A stretch of 23,044 nt of DNA from Didymodactylos carnosus (GCA_905250885.1 CAJNOQ010002694.1:1-23044); one strand, 5' to 3'; positions 9,149 through 18,219 are shown, numbered from the stretch's first letter. The notes: generated from the letters alone by a model not told the origin. A program made the numbers and translations.

Positions 9149-9235
9149 ACTGAGAGAGAAGTGTTGATGGGACGAACTGAGAAAAAAAGCTTCGTGGGAC
9201 GAATTGAGAAGTCAATTAGGGACGAACTGAGAGGA
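9149..9235. repeat. GGGACGAACTGAGA minisatellite
   Basis: Four copies of G(G/A)(G/A)ACGAA(C/T)TGAGA are spaced 23 to 27 bp apart. Two more copies occur in family A copy 1 (near 2846 and 2874). The array abuts the truncated 3' end of the ART fossil, so it marks the breakpoint. Confidence 0.8.
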
Positions 9236-9240
9236 CACCG

Positions 9241-10602
9241 ATAATAGCTGGCCATGATAGACAGTCAGTTCACCTGACAAGTCTTGTTCATCGGAAGTGG
9301 TCAGTTGTTCTTTTAAATCACGAATGACTTCGTGAAATAAAACGAGCATATCAATATTAGTTTCTCATAATGCTTTATTCAGAAGGCGATAAATAAATGA
9401 CTCACGTGTATACCAACGAATGGATGATGTTGGACAATATGTTCTTTCAAATTCATCAATAAGACGTAATGAACTGGATTATCTTGATAATGTCGTTTAC
9501 ATACGTCAATTAATTGTTGTCTGGCAAATTCGGCTAATTCAGATGAACCACCTGTTGTCAAACGTTTTAGATTAATCAATAATTGAAACCACATAAATTC
9601 AGTATTTGTTTTTGAGAGTGGTAGGGATTGGTCCACAGCGGCAGTTGGTAGTGGTGGACGATACATACTCAGTTTAATATCAGCTTTTCCACATCGTTGT
9701 CGTTTTTGCTGACCTTGTGAAAATTGTTCGATTAGCTCCATTTTATTTGTTATGAAGATGGGTTTGATCTGAGTATCAAAAAGCAAAAATGTCGAGTAAG
9801 GTGAATGCAGATTCGTTTATAGATTCTTCAGGAGATAGGACTAGAAAGTACCGAGTCACCAACTTTTGAGTACCTCAAACGCTATAAAGCTCTGAGATAC
9901 CAGAATACTCTGATCTTCAAGCATTTGTTTTGTGCAGAAAGACGTACAAATATAAAAAGATGAAGTTTGTCCCATCAAGTTTTTTAAGCAATTTCCGTTC
10001 AAAAAACGACGAAAAAAACATTTTTCTCGCTGAAAACCACGTTTTGGAAAAAATGTGAAGACTGTTATTCTACGTCTGTTCGCCTGAGAGAACGAAAAAG
10101 TGTCGATATTTCTTTCGTTATTTTCTGACCGAAAATTGCTAAAAGACTTATAACGATTTTATCATAGATGAGCGGTTCAGATCATCAAGGGGTACTGAAA
10201 AGTCAATTTGCTGAAACAATTATTGCTTTTTTTAATAATCTTTATACATAGTCCCTCACCTTTGTATCACTGCTTTTTTGTCATTTTTTGCACTAGTACC
10301 ATTTAAACAGTAAATATAAATGGCATGTATTCGTTGAAGATGTGGAATTTGTGGAATTAAATCTGCACTAAACTTCTCAGAAATAATCAGTATAATTCTT
10401 TCGCCTTTTACTTGTTGTATAAATTTGTGACATTCGTCAACGTTCTCAAATCGTATCAGGTAATTAATAAACTGAGATAAATCGCGTTGTATTCCGATAT
10501 CGACAGTTACATTACATAAAATTATTGTATATAATTCAAGATTTTGTGTTCCAATATCAACGAGTAATGGGAAGCGTTTTTCACTTAAAGCCGTCAGTTT
10601 TT
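9241..10602 (-). pseudogene. NAD:arginine ADP-ribosyltransferase (ART) family gene, broken fossil
   Basis: ARTs move ADP-ribose from NAD+ to arginine side chains; bdelloids have an unusually large set. The minus strand shows two blocks. The first (about 10602-10260) carries the family's N-terminal region, with landmarks such as RIILIISEKF and PQIPHL, and ends at a possible splice donor (GTGAG). The second (about 9764-9241) shows FMWFQLL, KRHYQDNP, RWYTRESF and LTVYHGQ in family order. LTVYHGQ corresponds to the V-Y-R-G-Q-like start of the ART fold. The C-terminal catalytic part is missing because the gene ends at a minisatellite. The sequence between the blocks (about 480 bp) is much longer than a usual bdelloid intron. 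The gene is dead: roughly two or three breaks plus the 3' truncation. Family assignment rests on recalled family patterns, not a search. Confidence 0.7.
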
Positions 10603-10968
10603 TGTTAAAAATTAGTGAAGCACTTCACACTTTGATGTCGAGCGAAGAAAACGACACAGGTGTGATGTTGAAGAGGAAAAGAATACTGAAGGAGGAGGGT
10701 TGAAAAGAAACTTGCTTTAAGAAGTAGTGAATAGCTGATTCGATACTGCAGCCACATGCACATGTAGAGATATTTCTTGAATGTTTTGGGGCAGAAGGGT
10801 ATACTGTTGGATGAATCTTACTCGAAATCTGAAATAACAAATCCCTGGTATCATGGATCAATGAATGGGTGAAAAAGAGATGAATGTGTTTATCGTCTAA
10901 AGAACAGGACGTTTCCTGCAAATGAATTGACATTGTCATCCACAGAAGCACAGTACAGCCTTGTCACG
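10603..10968. other. stretch without a recognisable gene
   Basis: A 108-codon minus-strand open frame (10625-10951) is rich in Ser, His, Phe and Ile and matches no family I know. It sits just upstream of the ART fossil on the same strand but shows none of that family's features. I leave it unassigned. Confidence 0.4.
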
Positions 10969-11129
10969 ACTATACTACCGCGGACACATTTCCTCTTTCA
11001 CATACTGATTGTCTCCAATTCCATCATCGTTCAACTGTCGCCGAAATGTTTGTTCGGAGACAGTTGAACGATGATGGAATTGAAGACAATCAGTATGTGA
11101 AAGAGGAAATGTGTCCGCGGTAGTATAGT
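10969..11129. repeat. 161-bp near-perfect palindrome containing the 5' end of tRNA-Asp
   Basis: Arms 10969-11045 and 11053-11129 (77 bp each) are reverse complements with two mismatches, around a 7-bp loop. The right arm includes the first 16 bases of the tRNA-Asp gene (TCCGCGGTAGTATAGT) plus its 5' flank. The left arm is therefore an inverted copy of the tRNA 5' end and its upstream region. Confidence 0.95.
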
Positions 11130-11185
11130 GGTTAGTATCCCCGCCTGTCACGCGGGAAACCGGGGTTCGATTCCCCGCCGCGGAG
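11114..11185 (+). tRNA. tRNA-Asp (anticodon GTC)
   Basis: The 72-base gene folds into a complete cloverleaf. The acceptor stem TCCGCGG pairs with CCGCGGA. The anticodon stem CCCGC/GCGGG encloses the loop CTGTCAC, with anticodon GTC. The T stem CGGGG/CCCCG encloses TTCGATT, and the discriminator is G. The internal A and B boxes are standard (TAGTATAGTGG and GGTTCGATTCC). No intron and no encoded CCA, as expected for a nuclear gene. An eight-T run follows within four bases. Its 5' end and flank belong to a large palindrome, which could affect transcription or replication. Confidence 0.97.
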
Positions 11186-11188
11186 TCA

Positions 11189-11196
11189 TTTTTTTA
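11189..11196 (+). terminator. RNA polymerase III terminator of tRNA-Asp
   Basis: Eight consecutive T residues begin three bases after the tRNA discriminator, the usual pol III stop signal. Confidence 0.9.
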
Positions 11197-11782
11197 TCTT
11201 CTTTGTCTTGCTATAACATGAACTACACCACTTAGAAGCAGTTCGAGATAATTTCAAGAAGACACATGGCACTTGTGCAAATTCTTTTTCAATATTACGA
11301 ATGCATCACATTTATATCTTGCTTATAGAGGACTGGCACGATGCTTCGTGCGAAATGAAATCTACAAAGCATAAATTAATACACAGATAGATGACGGACA
11401 ATTATTTAGCTATAGCAAACAAAAACGTCAATTGTATTTTACAGTCAAATTTTGTAGTTGCTTGATTTATTTAGATTCATTGCCATAAGGCTCCCTCCGA
11501 AATTTTGGGTCAAAAAATCGATTTTTGAGATACGGACATGGAGAGATAGCCTAAAGTGTCTACTTTGAGAATCTGTATCGCTTTTGGTTACAAAAGCGGT
11601 TTTTTGCGGATTTTGAACAAGTTTTGTAGGAGCGTCGAAAAACCAGGTCTTCAAATAATAGTTTTTTTCTGGATATTTATGCAATTAAAATCTTTCTAAA
11701 CACATAGATTTGCAGAGCAAAATTTTCTGATCAAAATGAAGCCTCGCACAACTCTGTATGACCTTGTATAAAAAACTTACAG
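11197..11782. other. stretch without a gene; possible dispersed repeat fragment
   Basis: No supported gene. From about 11494 to 11660 the sequence (with AAAATCGATTTTTGAGATACGG and ACAAAAGCGGTTTTTTGC) has the texture of a dispersed repeat, but no partner is in this window. Confidence 0.4.
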
Positions 11783-11909
11783 GCATTTTCCTAGAGGTTC
11801 TAAAATTGAGTATTTCATACAGCTTTATCTCTATATAAGGGTTACACCTGAAATATTTCCCAAGCTTTTTTATAGCGCTTTGTCGTAAAGAGTTCATTCT
11901 TTTTTTGTT
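11783..11909. repeat. dispersed repeat family B, copy 2 (127 bp)
   Basis: Identical by eye to 2898-3024 over 127 bp. Here it is preceded by CTTACAG and followed by AAAAGAGGAAAAG, both different from the flanks of copy 1. Confidence 0.9.
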
Positions 11910-11924
11910 TAAAAGAGGAAAAGA

Positions 11925-12360
11925 AACTACATGAACTGCCAAGCGCCGATTTTTGAAGAATTCTAAATCCTCCTTCTTTTGATAGTTCACTATCACCAAG
12001 AATAAATCCTCGTGGTGTTCGATTTTCTTTTAGCATTTAATATATTGGCGTGACACCTTGATCGCTACTTGAATTTATGCCGATATTTTAACCACTCCAA
12101 TGTTTTATTTGTTTTAGGAGCATGAGCTAAATCGACTATACCACGATCAGTAATTTGATTATCACATAACGAGAGACCTGTTGAACCTCGATTATATAGT
12201 AACATTTCAGCCAGATGTTGACTGACAACAGTTATCGTTGGTTTTGGTTGAATCTAAACCTAAATTTTGAACTGTTTCATTTATCGACAACGATTGGCTA
12301 AGATATTTGACGGTGCTTTCATCTAAGTCAGGATTATTCAATGATACTTTCAAACATTTT
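11925..12360 (-). pseudogene. leucine-rich repeat (RNI-like) protein gene fragment, broken
   Basis: The minus strand encodes successive ribonuclease-inhibitor-type leucine-rich repeats in changing frames. From high to low coordinates these are LNNPDLDESTVKYLSQSL with a following INETVQNLGLD (about 12330-12250), then GLSLCDNQITDRGIVDLAHA and TNKTLEWL (about 12180-12090), then INSSSDQGV, MLKENRTPRGFILGDSELS and KEGGFRIL (about 12070-11960). The pattern L.L..N.I.D.G...LA..L..N.TL matches the repeats of NLRC3-like proteins, which bind protein partners. At least two frameshifts (near 12235 and 12090) and an in-frame TAA just before MLKENR break it. No repeat follows about 11945. A possible N-terminal remnant (12370-12573) has no repeats. 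It is a decayed host gene. Confidence 0.7.
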
Positions 12361-12369
12361 CTATCAGTA

Positions 12370-12573
12370 TTAATTTGTCAAGCGAGGCCCATACGTAATC
12401 ATCATGAAACTTAATATGTGACGAATTTTGTGAATAATATGGTAACATGATACCACTTGAATATTGTTAGGTGTTGACAGTAAAATGAAATTAATGCTAT
12501 GTTCATGTCGTTTTATATGTGATAAGTCAGTTATATAAGCAAAAGTAACAGGATGAATCATTTGACTCATCAA
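12370..12573 (-). pseudogene. possible upstream part of the LRR pseudogene
   Basis: A 67-codon minus-strand frame lies just upstream of the LRR fragment. It contains FAYITDLSHIKRHEHSINFI and LLSTPNNIQVV, reminiscent of the spaced hydrophobic pattern before or between leucine-rich repeats in bdelloid F-box/LRR proteins. The similarity is weak. It could be the N-terminal remnant of the same broken gene or chance. Confidence 0.25.
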
Positions 12574-12599
12574 ACGCCTCCTCGATCAAAACACTCAGT

Positions 12600-13581
12600 T
12601 ACACATAAAAAATGTTGAAATATGTCATCATCGATGGATGAATGAAGAAAAAATCGTTTTATTTCTCGTAAGTAAACTACATTGTCGAGTAAAACAAAAC
12701 AAAGCATTTTTTAATAAAAGTATGGTATGAAAAATGACAAGAAGAATATTCTTGTCAATCAACATCAAGGAATATGTAACACGTTAGACAGTAAAATTTA
12801 ATTATTGACGTCAATATTACAAATAAGATCCACTTCAGGTGCCTGAAATGCCGGAAAAATGTATGCGATCGCTCCTACCAGAAAGTGCGGTTCACACTCG
12901 TCTAATCCACAAAAATCTTTACTTTAGAACATCAGACCTCAATGTAATCAAGTTCGAGGGAACTAAGAGATGTAGTTCTCATGAAACAGATAAGTTTTCT
13001 CGCTTCGCATAAATGCCTCTGCCTCGAAATTTTTGAGTTTGAATCAAGTAACAACATCAACTACCTGTATGGAGGGACTTCTTAGTTTTGACAAATTATC
13101 TGAGAAAGAAGATTTTTCTCATCTCCATAACCAGTTAAGAAAATTTGGTTTAACTATATACCTAAGTGAATCTAAGAAGGGTCAATCTTTTTCTCTTACT
13201 CCCTCTAATACTGCTGTGCGCTTATGCTGAGAATTACATAGGTTTTCTGCTCTACTTTGAAAAACTTGAAAACAGCAGTAGATACATAGAAATTTTGAAT
13301 ACTCGAAGGTCTTTCCAAGTTTTAAAAACGAAATTTCTTCCGTTTAAGCCTGTAAATTCTTCTTTGGACACATTTTAAGGCTTTAAACGATTCAATACTT
13401 TAAATGCGTTCTTTCAGGTTATTTAGATGAACCGAAGGTATTGGGATGCTTTATTTTTCTCAATACATGTAATTTGTTTACAATTTTAATGCGTTGTGTA
13501 CATTAGAAGGGCTTTTGAGACTCTAACAATTATCTGGCGTTGAAAAATAAAGTGTTCAAGCTGAGTTCACCTATGTTTTTA
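12600..13581. other. stretch without a recognisable gene
   Basis: Two short plus-strand open frames (13033-13230 and 13166-13378) overlap each other and match nothing I know. The first, with SEKEDFSHLHNQLRKFGLTI, looks mildly protein-like but begins at a non-ATG codon. Short palindromes such as GCGATCGC (12868-12875) occur. No repeat partner is visible. Confidence 0.45.
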
Positions 13582-13589
13582 TTCTCTAG

Positions 13590-14385
13590 TAGGGATGTTC
13601 GGTTCTCGGTTCTTGTTAAGAACCGGAACCGCGGTTCTCTTGCTTTCGGTTCTTCATCGGAAACCGAAACCGCGATTCCAGTTTTATGAATGGAACAGGA
13701 ACCGCGGTTCTGTAGACGATTCCTTTTTTTTGAAACCGAGACTTTTTTAATCATAGATAACTTACCACAGTTTTATTTTAAGCTGTATTTAGCGTTCATA
13801 ACGTATACTTGTGCGCAACTTCTTTTACATGAGATCTTCTATACCTGGCGAATCTATCGACTCTTATCAGATAAGAGATAAAGCCAGTATTATTATGTCT
13901 TTATACTGGCCGTAACTTCTGGTCTTGAAACTGTTAAGATCAGAAGATAGAAAAGTATAGCATTGAACCAAAAAGAACGAGTATGAACGAACGATCAAAT
14001 TTGTATTTCTTTATGAAGTGCAAAAAAAACAATAATTCATTCGTTTCTCTTCTGTCTTATCTTTCTGTTTTGTCTCTCATTTAACAAAATGAAAACACAC
14101 TATCGATAAAGCTGCAAAAAGATATATTTGCCTGCCATTATTTAAAAGAATCCTTTGGTTTACAATAAAATGAATTTTATTTTGTTGAATTGTTACTGCC
14201 TGACAAATTCTTCTCCGGTTCTAAGCTGAGAACCGAGAACCGCGGTTCTCTTCTAAGTCGGGAATCGGAATAGCGGTTCTTTTTATTTCGGTTCTAAGTG
14301 GAGAATCGGAACTGCGGTTCTTTTCGGTTTGGTTCTAACTCGAGAACCGGAACCGTCATTGCAGTTCCAGAACTGCACATTCCTA
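13590..14385. mobile_element. 796-bp non-autonomous hAT-type transposon with palindromic subterminal repeats
   Basis: The ends are TAGGGATGTTCGG and, reverse-complemented at the right, TAGGAATGTGCAG. They are flanked by 8-bp target duplications TTCTCTAG (13582-13589) and TTTTCTAG (14386-14393), differing at one base. An 8-bp duplication with this end sequence fits the hAT superfamily. Both terminal 170 bp are packed with GAACCGCGGTTC-like palindromes: three at the left and about four at the right, some eroded. This is the typical layout of hAT transposase-binding subterminal repeats. The AT-rich core (about 13780-14200) has no transposase. The open frames across the left end read through these repeats. 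Confidence 0.85.
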
Positions 14386-14393
14386 TTTTCTAG

Positions 14394-15147
14394 TTTATCT
14401 GTTGATATATGTACACCAAGTGTTCTCCTTCCTCATAAAATCTGACTATAATCAAGTTTTTGAGTTTTCATCGATCATACGAGCTTTCGTTGTGCTGCTA
14501 CACACCGTACGCATTGTGCATCAAACATTTCACCCTTGTGCACCATATTCCCGAAGAAAAAATCGGGTAAAATATCGTGCAATAGATTGACAATTCAATT
14601 CTTCGCAGAGTTATTAGTTTAACTTATTTTATCCGGGAAAAGCGAGAGTCATCAAAGGTCCGCGACCTAGAATAACAATCACTCAAGCCAAACACAAACA
14701 GACTAACAAAAGTAAAGAGATAATAAGAGATACAACCCAGGTGGATGCAAATGAGATATTAATATGATGTAAAAATAACCATTAATGACCAAAAAATGGT
14801 CAATTAACTGGCAATTAATGACTAATTAATGTGCCGTTTCCTATCTCGTTTTCATTGTCCTGTGAAACATCAAAAAAGAAGAACTGTGAAGAAGCCCTCC
14901 AAAATAAGCAAAGAGTCGATTGGGCTTCTCGCTTCAGGTTCTGCTAAGATCAAAAATTCCAGATAGAAAACTAAAATATTGAAGAGCTCATTTCAGTTCT
15001 CTCAACACCAAATATTTTACCGTGAAGATACATTAAATGCAGGATTTTAAGTAAGTCAAGCCCGTTGCTCTAATTCAACCACTTGCTACAAGAAATATCA
15101 TCCATAATTTTTCCGGCGTCTTGCAGGTCCTAACATCTTCTTTTAGA
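14394..15147. other. stretch without a recognisable gene
   Basis: No supported gene. Near 14779-14832 the word ATTAATGAC(C/T) with TGGTCAATTAA and TGGCAATTAATGACTAATTAATG forms a short run of related AATTAATG words. A biased open frame at 14402-14590 begins at a non-ATG codon and is not supported. Confidence 0.5.
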
Positions 15148-15202
15148 CTTGATTACACCATGTTTTACTCGGAGTTTTCTTCGAGAACATAATATAATCA
15201 AG
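15148..15202. repeat. dispersed hairpin family C, copy 1
   Basis: An inverted repeat of about 55 bp: CTTGATTACACCATGTTTT against GAACATAATATAATCAAG, around a loop of roughly 18 bases containing CTCGGAGTTTTCTTC. Related copies lie at 15328-15380 and 20081-20124. Confidence 0.75.
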
Positions 15203-15327
15203 TTTTCACGTAGAAAATTTTCCATTTCTTGTGCAAGATAACAACGTCTTGGATCGAAGGACACTGAAAAGCACATCAGGTTCAGGGTCAAAAAAGTTCC
15301 GAAGTTTTTCTTCAGGTAACTGAGGCG

Positions 15328-15380
15328 CTGATTTCACCATGTTTTACCTGGATTTCTCTTCGGAAACATGATGCAATCAG
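15328..15380. repeat. dispersed hairpin family C, copy 2
   Basis: Arms CTGATTTCACCATGTTT and AAACATGATGCAATCAG (17 bases, two mismatches) enclose a loop with CCTGGATTTCTCTTCGG, closely related to copy 1 in both arms and loop. Confidence 0.75.
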
Positions 15381-15611
15381 GCTAGATCATTCACCTCAGG
15401 TTCACTTAGACAATAAACTCAAAATGAACGCACAGTAATTTTATTTCTGCTTCTTTATCGTATAAAGTTTATACACTTTCTCAATTGTTAAGTACTGCTA
15501 TAAAGTTATTCTTCAACTTATTCAAGTTTTCGTATCACTTTTATATATGACGCGCGTGTTCACTGAAAAAGAAAAATGCATCTTTCTCTCTTCATATCAC
15601 ATGTCGTTTGT

Positions 15612-15635
15612 ATATAGACTCATACAGGTCTATAT
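15612..15635. repeat. short perfect hairpin
   Basis: ATATAGAC and GTCTATAT form eight-base arms around an eight-base loop. Confidence 0.5.
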
Positions 15636-15650
15636 GACATATATATAGGT

Positions 15651-15772
15651 CAATAAATTGAAAAATCGGCGCTGTCGGTCCATATAGTTAAGTGTCTGGC
15701 TTAAAATAAAACAAATCCGAACTCTCCAGCTTCAAGCATATTAAAAAATCTTGGGAAAAAGTTCAGAATCCT
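15651..15772 (+). repeat. direct repeat D, copy 1, upstream of the methyltransferase
   Basis: About 120 bp aligns with 17818-17942 in the same orientation (roughly 85% by eye), including a shared 20-base block ACAAATCCGAACTCTCCAGC. The gene at 16283-17418 lies between the copies. Confidence 0.85.
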
Positions 15773-16138
15773 TTTTGGACCATGATCTCTGGAAAACTCC
15801 TAAATCGTAAGACTTGGAGACAAAAACTTTTTGGCACCCATCGGAAAGAAATTGTTATGCGGACATTTTTTGACATGTTTTTTGTTTTCTCTTTCGTTAT
15901 TTTACAAGGCACGATGTAGTTGCACCTAGAACGGCCCCGGCAAGCACAATTTTTCTTTTTCACTTCCGCTGTCGAACGATATTAGACACTTGTTTTCTTT
16001 CATGTACTGTTCGACCTCAACTGATCGATCGGCAGAAAATACTATTATAACTATAATTTATTCACGAATAGCGTTTATTTCTCGTTGGCCGGCGCTATAC
16101 ATACTTACACTGACTTAACAGTTCACTTTTTTCTCTCC
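15773..16138. other. upstream region of the methyltransferase gene
   Basis: No gene is supported. A minus-strand open frame at 15763-15963 is Lys/Arg/Cys-rich and starts inside repeat D; I judge it chance. The region ends in a TATA box that probably serves the downstream gene. Confidence 0.5.
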
Positions 16139-16145
16139 TATAAAA
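16139..16145 (+). promoter_or_regulatory. putative TATA box of the methyltransferase gene
   Basis: TATAAAA lies about 140 bp before the ATG. A start site about 30 bp downstream would give a 5' leader of roughly 110 bases. Confidence 0.5.
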
Positions 16146-16282
16146 CCACACTCACATCTAGGCATCACAGTTATTTTGCAAATAAACATATAACATAGAT
16201 ACTGTGAGAGGAAAGGAAAAGATAAATTTAATTTTGCTCTCACACACATAAACAATCTGTTTGCACTGTGGTACAAAGTACA

Positions 16283-17418
16283 ATGCCGTCGTCAACTGAA
16301 AATACAAATGTAATGAAACAAAATGAACATTACAACTTAAATAGTACTCCTCAATTAACTGCCGTCCAAAAATCACTTCCCTTCATTCAAAAAGCGGTCA
16401 AGGAATATCAAACAACTTCTTCCTCTACTACTCCTAGCCCATTCACAATTGTTGATTACGGCTGCAGTCAAGGTGGTAATTCTCTAATTGCAATACAAGA
16501 AATTCTGTCTGCACTACGCCAGAAGTACGATGGCGGCGGCGACGGATCATTTCCCGACGACTTTCTAATCGTCTTCAATGATCTACCTACAAATGATTGG
16601 AATACTCTTATTAAAACCGTTGTAAAAGAAAGTCTACCAAATAGACGTTGCTTCACTCTAGCTTCAGGCAGATCATTCTACGAACAGATTTTGCCGTTGA
16701 ATACAGTTGACTTTGGCTATACTTCAACTGCTATTCATTGGCTCTCGAAGAAACCGTGTAATCTATCGAATCAATGTTTTAGTTGCTCAGTTACCGATAA
16801 CAAACCAGAAGAATTTCAGCTTTGGAAAGAGCAAGCCTGTGAAGATTATCGGTTATTCTTGCAACAGCGATCAAAAGAACTCAAGAAAGGTGAGCAGGTT
16901 GGGTGAATTTACCATCATAATGTCGGAATTCTTGTTGTTCAGGTGCCATTCTCCTATGTAGTGGTCTTGCTCGTGACGATGACAATGGTCGATGTCACGC
17001 ATTTATCTACGAAAATCTCTATCAATCAGCTGCTATCGTACTAGACAAGGACGAACTATTGAATTTTAATATTGTTGATTATCATCGAACATTGGATGAG
17101 TTAACCAATCCGGAAACGTTGAAGGAAACAAATTTTGAATTAATCTTAGCTGAAATAGTCAAATTGGAACAACCATTATTTGTAGGATATAAACAGGGAA
17201 TACTTAACGTCGATGAATTAGCAAACAAGTTTACAGAATTCATACGAAGTTGGTCAGAATCAAGTTTGAAGAATGCGTTGAGAAGTGACGACAGAGTGAC
17301 GATTATTGATCAAGTTTATAATGAAGTTGAAAGACGTATGAAAACTCACGAGAGTTTAAAAGAAGTGGAAGAAAATATAAATAGGACGTACTCATATGTG
17401 ATTTTAAGGAAAATGTGA
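16283..17418 (+). CDS. SABATH-family SAM-dependent carboxyl methyltransferase (two exons)
   Basis: The family moves a methyl group from S-adenosylmethionine to the carboxyl group (sometimes a ring nitrogen) of small acids such as salicylate, benzoate or jasmonate. Exon 1 is 16283-16889 and exon 2 is 16943-17418, giving 360 residues, a normal length. Residues 57-67 (VDYGCSQGGNS) are the SAM-binding motif. FNDLPTNDW (98-106), GRSFYEQI (129-136) and TSTAIHWLSKKP (147-158) are the other family signatures, including the His-Trp of the acid pocket. The wording (SQGGNS, NDLPTNDW, RSFYEQ) is nearer to the bacterial and fungal branch than to the plant enzymes as I recall them. I chose the ATG at 16283; Met11 is an alternative. 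No stop or frameshift is seen. The actual substrate cannot be told. Presence in an animal-like genome suggests horizontal transfer, and the 53-bp intron shows it is not bacterial contamination. Confidence 0.9.
16890..16942 (+). other. 53-bp GT-AG intron of the methyltransferase gene
   Basis: The donor is AAAG|GTGAGC and the acceptor is TTGTTCAG|GTGCC. It splits a Gly codon (residue 203) after its first base. Reading through it meets a stop after five codons, so splicing is needed for a full-length enzyme. Removing it exactly restores the frame. Confidence 0.92.
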
Positions 17419-17442
17419 GTTGTGAGGAGATTTGTTTGAGAA

Positions 17443-17448
17443 AATAAA
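17443..17448 (+). promoter_or_regulatory. polyadenylation signal of the methyltransferase gene
   Basis: AATAAA occurs 24 bases after the stop codon, giving a very short 3' untranslated region, in keeping with a compact gene. Confidence 0.7.
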
Positions 17449-17697
17449 GTTAGAATTATGTAGGCTAGGAATTTGTATGCCTTATAGTTATAGAAACAGA
17501 GAGAGCTGTTTTTCGCTGGTTCACTTGTATCGTAACTCTCTGTCTACCTACGATATTTTGCTCTATTGCGTTTTCTAGACGAGTGGGAATTAGAGTCCTG
17601 CGGGACAAACTTTTCTGTTGCAACGAGCCGGAATCCGAACATAAAAATTTTTTCCCGTCCTGTAAGCCCAAGCCCGTGAGCAAATAATGTTGTCGAA

Positions 17698-17863
17698 ACT
17701 ACATGGTCTGACCGGCGCCAATTTTTGAATTAGGCCTTAGTTTTTTATCAAATTAACGATTTTTAGAAAATCCGGACGGCTTTTTCGGGTTTTGGAGGTT
17801 GTTGGTTGCCTGGAAAATCAATAAAAGCTTAATTGAAAAATCGGCGCCGGTTCGACCATGTAA
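17698..17863. repeat. 166-bp fold-back (MITE-like) element
   Basis: The left arm (about 17698-17734, TACATGGTCTGACCGGCGCC then AATTTTTGAATTA) is the reverse complement of the right arm (about 17829-17863, TAATTGAAAAATCGGCGCC then GGTTCGACCATGTA) with a few mismatches. The right arm overlaps the start of direct repeat D copy 2, so repeat D copies may be pieces of this family. Confidence 0.75.
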
Positions 17864-17942
17864 TTAGGTGTCTAGCTTAAAACAAAACAAATCCGAACTC
17901 TCCAGCTTGAAGTATATTAAAACATCTTGGGAAACACTTCAG
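17818..17942 (+). repeat. direct repeat D, copy 2, downstream of the methyltransferase
   Basis: Partner of 15651-15772. It contains six bases (AGCTTA-like) near its start that copy 1 lacks, and its left part doubles as the right arm of the fold-back at 17698-17863. Confidence 0.85.
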
Positions 17943-17999
17943 GGTAATAATTAAAACATGTATCGAAAAAATAACTTTAGCTGTTTCATCTACCTCCCC

Positions 18000-18219
18000 T
18001 GCACTCTCGAATGATCTTTTTCCCAAATCTGTACGATTAGCGGTAGCTGAGAACGAGTGGTTGACTTGAGATAGAAAGTAGGATCTAGGAGAAAGAAGAG
18101 AGAAAGAAGACTTTTTTGTAGTGAAACAGAATAAGTCTCTCCGAGTTTCACTCGGTCGGCTTAACTAGAGACGAACTGCTCTGCGGGAAGATTGGAAAGT
18201 CGACTGGGTGAAACGGTAA
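18000..18219 (+). repeat. diverged direct repeat E, copy 1
   Basis: Blocks shared in order with 18885-19045 are CTGTACGAT(T/C)AG, GACTTGA and GATTGGAAAGTCGACTG(G/A)GTG(A/G)AACGGTAA. Copy 1 is longer because of an insertion of roughly 60 bp rich in GA. No coding is seen. Confidence 0.7.

Noticed and set aside
10625-10951. 108-codon minus-strand frame upstream of the ART fossil
   Set aside because: No recognisable family, skewed composition, and no splice link to the fossil's first block.
16268-16282. GTG-initiated start of the methyltransferase frame at 16268
   Set aside because: Eukaryotic nuclear genes start at ATG; the first in-frame ATG is at 16283, and the five extra codons add no family feature.
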